From JANXUR01 sp038229415 (GTDB lineage Bacteria > Acidobacteriota > Terriglobia > Terriglobales > Acidobacteriaceae): DNA of 64,000 bases. Shown one piece after another: positions 37,001 through 44,509 of the stretch (position 1 is its first letter; every line of letters begins with the position of its first letter). Under the pieces are notes generated by a model. That model did no database searches and was not told where the DNA came from. It was given only the letters and a program-made list of their open reading frames with translations. The stretch covers positions 22,106-86,105 of the forward strand of contig JBBROM010000016.1 in assembly GCA_038229415.1 (NCBI GenBank), read 5' to 3'. The position numbers were made by a program, and so were the translations under genes.

Positions 37001-38560
37001 GGTTCCATTGTTTAGGAAAACGGTCGCAGTGTCTGTTTCCGTATCGGCTGTTACGATGTCGGGATGACCGTCACGGTTGAAGTCCGCCACGGCCAGCGAA
37101 AAGGCTTCACTCGGTCCAACATATCCCCGGCCCACTTGGAAGTTGCCCTTGCCGTCGCCGAGCGCGACGGCGACGCTTGTGCCTCCATCCGCACCTGCCG
37201 CGGAAACGTCGAAAGTGGTGCCGAGATGAAGTGAGGTCGTGACCAGGTCGAGATTGCCGTCGCCGTCCACATCTGCCACGCGAATTGCTGCGGCGCCGTC
37301 GCCCATACGGGTGAGAGTTGTATTCCCGAAGTTACCCTTGCAATCTCCCAAGGCGGTGGCTACGGAGCCGTAGGCATTTGCCACTGCGGCGTCCAGGCAG
37401 CCATCGCCGTTAAGGTCGGCCAGTCTCCCATCGCTCGTTTGCGTAAAGGCCCCGTTATCCAGGACCTGCTGGCCAACCGTGAAGCCAGACTGGCCATTGT
37501 TGATAAAAATCTGCGCCCCTGTGTCCCCGGGACTTGTGATCAAAAGGTCAGGCAATCCGTCGCCGTTTACGTCGCCGGAGAAGACTGTGCCCGCCGGGCT
37601 GTTGAAGGTCGAGCCCGCGCTGATAACCGGAGTGCCGAAGTTCCCTGTGCCATCCCCGGGGAGCAAAGCAATACACTGATTGGAGAACGGGCCATAACAG
37701 GAGCCCTGCATGGCGACTACAAGGTCGAGGTTCCCGCTACCGGTAAAGTCGTCGGCAACAACGGCTGCGGGGAGCGCGGGCACGCTGTATTCGGTCTCGT
37801 AGCCGAAGGTACCGTCGCCGTTGCCACGCAATACACCGATGGATTGGCTGTCATACTCGGCGACGATGAGGTCGAGGATGCCGCGATGAGCGAGGTCAGC
37901 TGCGATCATCGAGACGGGTGTCAGGCCCTTGGTTAGGGGAATGACGCTCGGCAATCGGAAGGTACCGTCGCCGAGTCCGGCGTAAAACCAGAGTTCGTCG
38001 GAGTTGCCGGAAGCCACCACGAAATCCTGGAAACTGTCTCCATTAAAGTCGCCGGTAACGATGGCGGTGGGGATCGCGCCAGCGGGCAGCGACGGCCTCT
38101 GCTGGATGCCAGGAAAGGTTTGGCCAGTGGCTGCATTGCGGTGAGCGGCGGTCAGAGCGGTACGAGCGCGCAGGCGCTGTTGGGCCGAATCCTGACGCGC
38201 CTTGCGGCGACCCATCAGCACGCTGCCGGGAGAGATCGTTCCTGGGTGTGGTCTCACTCGCTTCGTAAGGAAGCGCTCGCCGACCTCAGGCGGCTTAGAT
38301 GGGAGCGACGAATTGCCAACAAATCGCGATGGCGGGGCTTGCGCAGCGGCAACTCCGAGGGGCAGAAGTACCACACCCAAACTGAACGCCAGGAACTTTC
38401 CCGAGACGCTGTTCGTAACCCTTTTGCTGAAAGCCAAGCAACACCTGCTGTGCCCGCACCAGCGAGCCGCGTATGATTTGTGGATCGTCCCATTGAGTAG
38501 ATGCACGTGCATCGTATCAGAACGGCCTGAGAGCACGAAACCCCTCATTTGCTTGGACAC
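34082..38560 (-). CDS. giant secreted FG-GAP/VCBS-repeat protein with Ig-like domains
   Basis: Up to 1492 residues. A signal peptide (FLAFSLGVVLLPLGVAAAQA) ends near residue 75, preceded by about 45 residues that are unusual, so the true start may be downstream of 38560, for example ATG 38512. Residues about 150-950 hold a dozen or more FG-GAP repeats with calcium loops such as DFNGDSFQD, DVNGDGLPD and DLNGDGKPD. Residues about 980-1400 are Ig-like beta repeats. The C-terminus has two membrane helices separated by MRRKR, then a lipobox-like VATAC1447-GGGG and a short ITVSA tail. Probably a surface protein; ligand unknown. The C-terminal module recurs in the BNR protein at 39.1 kb. Confidence 0.85.
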   Translation of the reverse strand: MSKQMRGFVLSGRSDTMHVHLLNGTIHKSYAARWCGHSRCCLAFSKRVTNSVSGKFLAFSLGVVLLPLGVAAAQAPPSRFVGNSSLPSKPPEVGERFLTKRVRPHPGTISPGSVLMGRRKARQDSAQQRLRARTALTAAHRNAATGQTFPGIQQRPSLPAGAIPTAIVTGDFNGDSFQDFVVASGNSDELWFYAGLGDGTFRLPSVIPLTKGLTPVSMIAADLAHRGILDLIVAEYDSQSIGVLRGNGDGTFGYETEYSVPALPAAVVADDFTGSGNLDLVVAMQGSCYGPFSNQCIALLPGDGTGNFGTPVISAGSTFNSPAGTVFSGDVNGDGLPDLLITSPGDTGAQIFINNGQSGFTVGQQVLDNGAFTQTSDGRLADLNGDGCLDAAVANAYGSVATALGDCKGNFGNTTLTRMGDGAAAIRVADVDGDGNLDLVTTSLHLGTTFDVSAAGADGGTSVAVALGDGKGNFQVGRGYVGPSEAFSLAVADFNRDGHPDIVTADTETDTATVFLNNGTGDFGFPEGIFYSEATSGAINDPFLSMIFADLNGDGKPDMLAIVDSNSNQNYHVAALLNDGTGRFSPAISSDMGVLFGTMPVGDFRTGDFRNTGHPDLIAVGQSIEYSFGSSFVIFMPGNGDGSFGTPLITTPAGADALLAVGDFNRDGKLDFVAVAPQASLKSKAVSTFLGNGNGTFTAGAVLSFADGNQDISRCIATDVNHDGKLDIIVYTTANGYGTANGAVWVFLGNGDGTFQSGQVVLNGAQPVSMADLNGDGLPDLVSYASTIQLGSGQGAGVPNLISYLNKGGATFNLDATISPYAGDPIYAEPYLEFGDPLAGSLLHDFNGNGTIDVAAAQVFLSSTGVVGIPYLQFLSGNGDGTFLPTYNVYPFNTVGGYPQFATDLNGDGIADMVELDGIGIGMRVYKGVPAQSLQIGLAAERFSGGTGCGWVYPNVAGATDQTVTLSTSVTGIELASSLVIPAGVLAQQFCFTVEPAYNYQQVFDINATLGTDTATAYGSISYALGYEASVSPTTKQTIYPGFSAAPVTLTLTADGNYSSTVNLSCTPLSAGESCTFGSPQLTVAPGAPASTTVVFTSAASDNGSLYVPVVASDANFTKRATFLVDSSPLFDNVDWPTIDSTSPGVGTDSVSFFAIPPYSLSCSGLPSGAVCAFSANGQDSSGDSFTVTTPAGIAAGNYPFQVVIASSGMTYSSPATLAINDFVLGSALSPAWGIVGTSIQTQITVTGENQINAEITLTCSTDFGATCTAQTAGVAQNSTFYSIVSITVPAGTATGTHNVTITGTYGQLVHSATYPFTVADFSGTLSGNSLSLQRSGTATLTATLMATTGFTGTVSLSCSASSQISCSFSPNITSPGAGSPTSVKVTFFASSVAKSLPPSRHPALVFALALTCLPVFGLLAIARMRRKRLAAVIALAFTMLLVATACGGGGTSSPGGGGGGGTNMYSITVSATEIHSGAQRTVGTVALSVTH

Positions 38561-38669
38561 CCTAAAACGCTACTCTACTTTCTCCTGATGCAGAATGCAC
38601 GAATGCCGCTTATCTTATTTTGTATACAATAAGTTACAGAAATATCTCGGCTCTGGAGACTCAAATCGC
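38541..38669 (+). repeat. dispersed GGAGACTC repeat, copy B
   Basis: Longest form with copy E: CCCCTCATTTGCTTGGACACCC..., CTCTACTTTC, GATGCAGAATGCACGAATGCCGCTTATC, TTTTGTATACAAT, then CGGCTCTGGAGACTCAAATCG. It slightly overlaps the 5' end of the long frame of the giant gene, another reason to doubt the upstream start. The following bases to 39007 carry no recognised gene. Confidence 0.85.
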
Positions 38670-39007
38670 TAGGTTGGTTGCGCCGCGTTCGTGGGCCAGC
38701 GACTGTCGTTGTTCTTCGGAGGTCAGATCCTCGATATGAGGCCGTAGCCTAAAACACCCGAAACAACGCGTCAGAAATGGAAACTGACAACTGTCGCAGA
38801 ATAGGCATGGCTCGAGTCGGCCCGAATGCTCCAGCTTGACGGAGAGTGCGCGTCTCCGGCTTGGGACGGGGAACAACCCCCCAATAACGCCCGCCTCTGC
38901 AACCAAATGCGCCCACGCATGGGGGACTCGGGGAACAGAGTCAGAACGTCATTGCGGAGATTTGGTGACTCGAAGGTGCAATGAATACTTTCGTTTTTGC
39001 CCAAACT

Positions 39008-39046
39008 CAAAGAGCCTGCCCGGTGTGCAATCGGGCAGGCTCTTTT
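39008..39046. terminator. strong hairpin terminator, bidirectional
   Basis: AAAGAGCCTGCCCG and CGGGCAGGCTCTTT form a perfect 14-bp stem around a short loop (GTGTGCAAT). The plus-strand side is followed by TTTTCTTG. It lies about 40 bases past the stop of the minus-strand BNR gene, so it should end that transcript, although the T-run is better on the plus strand. Confidence 0.8.
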
Positions 39047-39086
39047 CTTGTATACATGTGTATCATGTGCAGGCCGCTCTTTAAGG

Positions 39087-42000
39087 CTAGTTCACCTTTA
39101 ACGTCACCATTGTCGTCTGGCTGATGGTGCCCGACTTGGCGGTAACCGTAATCGGGTAGCTGCCAGACGGAGTCGGGGGATTCGGAGTAACAGTAGTGCC
39201 GCCACCGCAGGCCATGCTAAACAGCAGCAGTGCGGCCGCCAGGCATAGAACGCCGACGCGAATCCATCCTCTCATCCTCCGCCGAACCAGCAGCAACGCC
39301 ACCGGAAACATCATGGCGAACAGGATACCGTCTGTATGCCCACCGGGGAGCGGCATAAGCGCAGCGGAAGATCCAGCCGTCCGGATCGCTAGCGCCACGC
39401 TTACAGCGGAACTGCCCGGCGTGGGGCTGTTAGGCGTAAAGCTGCACGAGGTTTGGCTGGGTAGCCCCGCCGAGCAACTGAGTGCAACCGCAGCCGGAAA
39501 GCTATTGCCGACCGGCGTAATGGAGAGCGTGTAACTCGCACTACTGCCCGCATTCACCGCCACCGAAATGGTGCCGGTTGCCGCAACTTGGAAGCTCACA
39601 CCTGAACCTGTCAAGGCGATCATCAAAGTCACACCGCCGTTGGGTATGCTCACTGTACCTGAACGTGTGCCCGTTGTAGATGGGTCGAACATGACGCTTA
39701 CCTTGCACGTAGAGTTCGCCGCTAGGCTGCTACCACAAGTATTGGTTTGGCTGAAGTCGCCAGTTATAGAGATGCTGCCAATCGAAGTTGCACTGGACAA
39801 CAGGTTCGTCACCGTCACGCTTTGTACCGCGCTTGCCGCACCAACAGGATCATCCGCATAATTGAGCGAATTGCCTGAAACCGTTAGAGGATTGCTCACC
39901 GCTGAGCCCGTAAGGCTCGCGCTGAGCGAGATTTGGCCAGCCGAAACCGTTAAAGTGCCGGTTGTAGTGCCAACTGCGGTCGGGGCAAAGGTCACGTTCA
40001 CGTTGCACGATGCACCTGACGCAATAGAACTGCCGCATGTGGTGGTCGCCGCAAACCCCGCCGACACCACCGGGACACCTAGCACAAATGACTTCGCCGT
40101 ATTATTACTTACAGTAATTGTCAGCGCCACCGTCGTAGTGTTTACCAGGGCCGTGCCAAAATCCAACCCGCTGTTGGAAAAATTCGGCTGAGCATTCGGC
40201 AAAGCCAAGGTCCACGAACTGCGTCCATGAGTAACGGCAACCAGGCTGCGTCCCGACTCGAACAGTTGCACGTCCTGCACCACGACATTCGGCAAACCAT
40301 CGCCATAGGCCGACCACGTCGCTCCACCATCGCCGGTGGCGAACACGCCAACGTCGGTCGCAACATACAGTGTATTGACTAAGTCAGGGTCGAGTATCAC
40401 GCGGCTGGTGGAAATATCTGGCAGGTTACCGGTAACATTCGTCCACGACGTTCCGCCGTTAGTCGAGTGATACACGTGACCAACTCCGGTGCCCAGCACC
40501 GAAAGCCAAACATTTTTAGTATTAGTCGGCGAAACCGCAATGCTGCTGAATCCAGCATTCGGCAAGCCCGCAGTGATGCTCGTCCATACCGCCGCCGCTC
40601 CCGCCGTAGCGTTGGTAGTAACCCATAGCCCCGCGTCGTAGGAAGCAGCATAAACAGTGTCGCTGCTCGACGGCGCTGGCACAATCGATGAAATCACCGA
40701 CTTCGGGCTAAGTTGACCCGAAATCGCCGTCCACGATGCTCCTTTATCCAAACTCTGATAGATATGATTCGTCCCGTAGTAAGCCAATTCAGAGGTGGTG
40801 TCAAAGGCGACAGGAGCGAACCAGCCGTGCGGCTCGGCAAGATTGATACCGGTAGTGGCGGCGATCCAACTGAAAGGATTCGTACCACCCGTACTGTTCC
40901 GTATCAGCGTGGCCGATCCTCCCTCGCAGGTCGCCAAAGCATAGTTAGGGTTCGCAGCATCAATCGCCGCCGACCCGCCATCACCACAATAGAAATAATC
41001 CGCCACTGACCACGGTGCGTCGCCCGCAAACTGTAACAGCCCATCATCCTGCGTACCTGCAATGCGATGATCCGCATTGTTCGGATCAAGCGCCAACCCC
41101 GGATAAAAGTTGATGGTGGCAATACCCGTATTCAGGTTGGTAAACGTCGGATTCGGCGTTTCAAAGTCTGTAGAACTGAACACGCCGCCGTCGTTGCCCA
41201 AATAAAGCGTGCTGCCATCGCCGGAAAAGGTCATCGCATGCATATCCGGGTGCGTTCCAGCCATCGCCGCCCAGGTCTGTCCGCCGTCTTGCGACCGGTA
41301 CAGCCCAAACCCACCCACAAATAACGTGTTCGAGTTCTTGGGACTTACCGCAATCAGGTTGCGGTACCAGTCGCAACAGTCAGGCGGCGGCGTCAATTGC
41401 GTCCAGCTCAGCCCACCATCCGCCGACTTGAAGATGCCAATCACCCCGCTAAAAGGCGCGCAGCAGTTGGAAATCGAAACGTACAATACCCCACTCTGGT
41501 TCGGATCCTCCACCAGATTGATACGCCCCAGATTCTTAGTCGGAAGAGCCGTGGTGCCCGAACCCATAATCGATTTCCACGTCACACCTGAGTCCGTGGA
41601 CTTATACACTCCATTCGCCGGGTCGCCAAAAATACCACCGAGTGCCGCGTACGCCGTCGTCGGATTCTGCTTGTCGAAGAACACTGCATAACTGGTCGTG
41701 CCCACCAATACATGAGTCCAGGTCTGCCCGCCGTTCGTGCTCCGGTAGATGCCGCTGCCATGCCCGGCCAGCAGAAGCGAGCCATTCGCCGGACTCACCG
41801 CCAGCGACCCAAATACATTGCCAAAACCGTTGCTCTGAAAGTTGTCGGACGCAATCGTCCAGCTATTGCCTGCGTCGGTAGACTTCAAGACGCCGACTCC
41901 GTGGTAGCTATCTACCGACTGATTCGCCTCGCCCGTACCCACATATACAGTGTTCGCATTCGTCGGATCCACCGCCACCGCGCCTGTCGCCAGCGACGCC

Positions 42001-42761
42001 TGCTGGTCCGTCAGCGCCGCCCAGTTGGCCCCGCTGTCTGTCGTCTTCCAAATGCCGCCGCCCGAAACACCTAGATACACCGTTCCGCTGTGCTGCGGAT
42101 CCACCGCAATCGAATTGATGCGTCCCGAAAAGCCCGCAATACCCAGCGACGGCTCCGGCCCAATCTGCTGCCAAATTTCCGCCGTGCTAATCGGAGCGTT
42201 AGTCGAAACGCCCACCAGTGCCCTTGCGCCCGCGCTGGACTTTGACTTCGCCTGCACCTGCGCCAACTGCGCCCGCTGCTGCAATCGCATCTGCTGCAAG
42301 TGCTCCACCGCCCGCCCACGAACCCCCGGCTGCGTGTGCGCGTTCGGATATGCGCGGATGCCATAGAACCAGGCATCACGCTGCCGAATCTGCTCGGCTG
42401 TCAGCCCGGGGCCATCCTCTTCCTCGCCAGCCGCATTCGGCGCCGGAGGCTTGATCGCATCCGTGCCCATCGGCGCGCCCGCAGACGGAGTCGCAGAACC
42501 AGGCACCGCCGCCGCAGAAGGCGCAACAGATACCGATGATCCCGGCACCGATGATTTCGTTGAAGACGGCAAAGCGGCAGCATCGTTAGACGCCGACGCT
42601 GGCGTAGAGCCGCGTCGAACCTCCGACGGGGATACGGCAGCAGACTTCCCCTGCCCAAAGGCCAAAGAAGCGCTACAGAGCAATGTAAAAGCCAGCAGTC
42701 CGGCCGAAAGCCAAGCCAGACGGCAACGGATAGACGAATACCACAAGGCGCACGGGGACAT
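39087..42761 (-). CDS. secreted BNR/sortilin-like beta-propeller protein with choice-of-anchor D domains
   Basis: 1224 residues. Signal peptide (LAWLSAGLLAFTLLCSASLAFG), a low-complexity Ala/Ser/Pro region, then about 190-820 with repeated Asp-box blades (STDSGVTWKS, SADGGLSWTQL, SQDGGQTWAAM, STNGGTSWTNV) as in BNR/Vps10-type propellers. Two ASH/choice-of-anchor-D domains follow (LDFGTALVNTTTVALTITVSN, CNVNVTFAPTAVGTTTGTL). The end repeats the module seen in the FG-GAP protein: helix, RRRMRGW, helix, lipobox-like SMAC1185-GGG and ITVTA tail. Likely a cell-surface or exported protein of unknown ligand. Confidence 0.85.
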   Translation of the reverse strand: MSPCALWYSSIRCRLAWLSAGLLAFTLLCSASLAFGQGKSAAVSPSEVRRGSTPASASNDAAALPSSTKSSVPGSSVSVAPSAAAVPGSATPSAGAPMGTDAIKPPAPNAAGEEEDGPGLTAEQIRQRDAWFYGIRAYPNAHTQPGVRGRAVEHLQQMRLQQRAQLAQVQAKSKSSAGARALVGVSTNAPISTAEIWQQIGPEPSLGIAGFSGRINSIAVDPQHSGTVYLGVSGGGIWKTTDSGANWAALTDQQASLATGAVAVDPTNANTVYVGTGEANQSVDSYHGVGVLKSTDAGNSWTIASDNFQSNGFGNVFGSLAVSPANGSLLLAGHGSGIYRSTNGGQTWTHVLVGTTSYAVFFDKQNPTTAYAALGGIFGDPANGVYKSTDSGVTWKSIMGSGTTALPTKNLGRINLVEDPNQSGVLYVSISNCCAPFSGVIGIFKSADGGLSWTQLTPPPDCCDWYRNLIAVSPKNSNTLFVGGFGLYRSQDGGQTWAAMAGTHPDMHAMTFSGDGSTLYLGNDGGVFSSTDFETPNPTFTNLNTGIATINFYPGLALDPNNADHRIAGTQDDGLLQFAGDAPWSVADYFYCGDGGSAAIDAANPNYALATCEGGSATLIRNSTGGTNPFSWIAATTGINLAEPHGWFAPVAFDTTSELAYYGTNHIYQSLDKGASWTAISGQLSPKSVISSIVPAPSSSDTVYAASYDAGLWVTTNATAGAAAVWTSITAGLPNAGFSSIAVSPTNTKNVWLSVLGTGVGHVYHSTNGGTSWTNVTGNLPDISTSRVILDPDLVNTLYVATDVGVFATGDGGATWSAYGDGLPNVVVQDVQLFESGRSLVAVTHGRSSWTLALPNAQPNFSNSGLDFGTALVNTTTVALTITVSNNTAKSFVLGVPVVSAGFAATTTCGSSIASGASCNVNVTFAPTAVGTTTGTLTVSAGQISLSASLTGSAVSNPLTVSGNSLNYADDPVGAASAVQSVTVTNLLSSATSIGSISITGDFSQTNTCGSSLAANSTCKVSVMFDPSTTGTRSGTVSIPNGGVTLMIALTGSGVSFQVAATGTISVAVNAGSSASYTLSITPVGNSFPAAVALSCSAGLPSQTSCSFTPNSPTPGSSAVSVALAIRTAGSSAALMPLPGGHTDGILFAMMFPVALLLVRRRMRGWIRVGVLCLAAALLLFSMACGGGTTVTPNPPTPSGSYPITVTAKSGTISQTTMVTLKVN

Positions 42762-42908
42762 GAAGGGTTCTCCTCAGAAATGGGTCAGCAGGCCCAACCG
42801 CAAAAGCAGTCAAGCCTTCAATTCCCAAAACGAGAATCGCAGGGGAAAACCTTCAGCAGAGCCAAATATTTTTGACACTTGCAGACAGCAACTCTCACCA
42901 CGAATTTT

Positions 42909-43694
42909 CTAGAAAAATGCGATCACAACAGCACCGCAAAACTTTGGGTGCCCGTTGGGTCCTCCGATACTCGTGAGACTGAAGCCCAAAGGCCGAGCTA
43001 ACTTGTTAATCCACTGTAAAACGCTGTCACTGTCTTGATCATCTGCCAGTTTTAGTTCCCATGACTCATAACCTTTCAAGCCGGCTACCAGTGTCTCGAA
43101 ACAGTATTCTGCGTCGTTATCGTCAGGGTCCGGGTTGGTGTAGCGGATCTCGCACGAATAGCCTGCGTCTGGCCGATCTAGAGGAATTGTCTTGACTTCG
43201 AGGAGACCAGTCTCATAGCTAAGATACGGTTTTGAAATCAACGATGTATCATCAAAAATCACCCTAAGCCCCCGAGCGTACTGATCTCCTGCTGTAGGCG
43301 GTTTCTCGTCACCAGTATTTGGGTCGTAGTCAATTGTTGCGGGAACCCGCAATAACGGATACACACGATCAGGCCACCCGAGAAAAAAAGCGAAGTCCCA
43401 CTTTGCCGAACCTGCGGAGGGGTCTGGCCAGCTTTGAGTCGCCTTTGGATGCCACTTAGCGACAACAGCACCAAGATTACTGGAAGTATAGCTGCCGGCC
43501 TTGACTGCGTTCAACATTATGCAGGAACCAGACTTCTGCGAATCAATTGGTGTGTCGGCCAGGTCAGTAATCACATTTAGGTAATGGTAGTCACAGGATG
43601 GTGTGAGCGCGTAAATACCCTTTCCGTTACCGGCCATGTTGTTAATGTCAAAATAGAACGCGAATGGCCCAATACAGTTAATTTCGAGAGTCAT
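42909..43694 (-). CDS. unknown protein X2, paralog of the adjacent gene; last gene of the CHAT operon
   Basis: 261 residues, no family recognised, no signal peptide or membrane helix. It shares an ordered set of short blocks with its upstream neighbour: GP(F/Y)xF near residue 10, PxCDxH..N..TD near 33-45, W..AF.(F/L).WP.R...LL near the middle, (C/Y)AR(G/A)LR..(F/Y)D, YS....Y.NP, and DAE.CF. AAGGAG lies five bases before the ATG. The gap to the neighbour is 43 bases. Base composition is visibly lower in GC than surrounding genes, suggesting recent acquisition. A soluble beta-rich protein is likely. As a downstream partner of a CHAT protein it could be a substrate or effector, which is inference. 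Confidence 0.75.
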   Translation of the reverse strand: MTLEINCIGPFAFYFDINNMAGNGKGIYALTPSCDYHYLNVITDLADTPIDSQKSGSCIMLNAVKAGSYTSSNLGAVVAKWHPKATQSWPDPSAGSAKWDFAFFLGWPDRVYPLLRVPATIDYDPNTGDEKPPTAGDQYARGLRVIFDDTSLISKPYLSYETGLLEVKTIPLDRPDAGYSCEIRYTNPDPDDNDAEYCFETLVAGLKGYESWELKLADDQDSDSVLQWINKLARPLGFSLTSIGGPNGHPKFCGAVVIAFF

Positions 43695-43737
43695 TGGTTA
43701 CTCCTTGAGTTATGATTACTAATTCACTTCATAGCAC

Positions 43738-44484
43738 CTAGACACCAACATCGCCGAACCACAGTGGCGAAGACCCGCAATCTATACGGTGTCCATTTTT
43801 ATTAATAGACTCTTTATGCACTCTCAATTTCTCGAAATCAACGGTATATGTATCCCAAGGTTTGAGTAGATCCCGAGTGTTCCGAAAGCAATTTTCAGCA
43901 TCACGATGCGGATAATTTTTGTCATATATCTCGACAGGGTTATAATGATGGAATTGAACGGAATATCTATTCGTAGAGGCAGTGCCGTCTAAGTACTTTG
44001 CATCAAATTGTAATTTTTCGCTGTTGTCTGCCGTCATCGTTGGCTGGTCAGACCGGTCATAGAAGAACCTTAGAGCTCGGGCGCACTCGCCATCAAAGAC
44101 AGTTCTGTTACGATCCATAATCTTGATGTATTCCGGAAGAAGCCCGGCAATGCGGTTCGGCCACGGAAACTTAAAGGCTAATTTCCATGAATCTGCTCCG
44201 CAGTCTTCCGGCCAGCCAGAGATCCATTTGTCATGAAGTATGGCCGCACCACCTGCTTTCGTCACATCCGTTGCGGTGCCAGCGGACACAGGTCCGCCAA
44301 AAGTCCATACGCGCGGCGGATCAGCTGGATCACCGCCATACTCAGCATAGATCGGCTGGTCGTCCATGTCTGTCTTGAGGTTCACGCGATGGTCATCACA
44401 CCATGGCACAAGAACTGTCATACCGGTCTTGGTGCAATTAAAAACGTAAGGCCCATAAAACGTGACGTCCAGTGGCAATTGCAT
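43738..44484 (-). CDS. unknown protein X1, paralog of X2; CHAT operon
   Basis: 248 residues from ATG 44484, chosen because GGGGAGGATCTTA precedes it; the open frame extends 16 codons further. No known family seen. Shared blocks with X2: FYGPYVFN, PWCDDHRVNLKTDMDDQPI, WKLAFKFPWPNRIAGLLP, CARALRFFYDRSDQP, YSVQFHHYNP, DAENCF. The two are clearly duplicates that have diverged to low identity. The gene starts 25 bases after the CHAT gene stops, so it is almost certainly in the same transcript. Lower GC than the flanks. No membrane segment, so if the CHAT domain is extracytoplasmic the two proteins would not meet without export. Confidence 0.75.
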   Translation of the reverse strand: MQLPLDVTFYGPYVFNCTKTGMTVLVPWCDDHRVNLKTDMDDQPIYAEYGGDPADPPRVWTFGGPVSAGTATDVTKAGGAAILHDKWISGWPEDCGADSWKLAFKFPWPNRIAGLLPEYIKIMDRNRTVFDGECARALRFFYDRSDQPTMTADNSEKLQFDAKYLDGTASTNRYSVQFHHYNPVEIYDKNYPHRDAENCFRNTRDLLKPWDTYTVDFEKLRVHKESINKNGHRIDCGSSPLWFGDVGV

Positions 44485-44509
44485 TAAGATCCTCCCCAAG
44501 CAGCTAAAG

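Noticed and set aside
17547..42761. PEP-CTERM/exosortase substrate, suggested by the hydrolase pair
   Set aside because: No VPEP-helix-Arg tail and no exosortase-like membrane protein seen; the giant proteins end in a different module.
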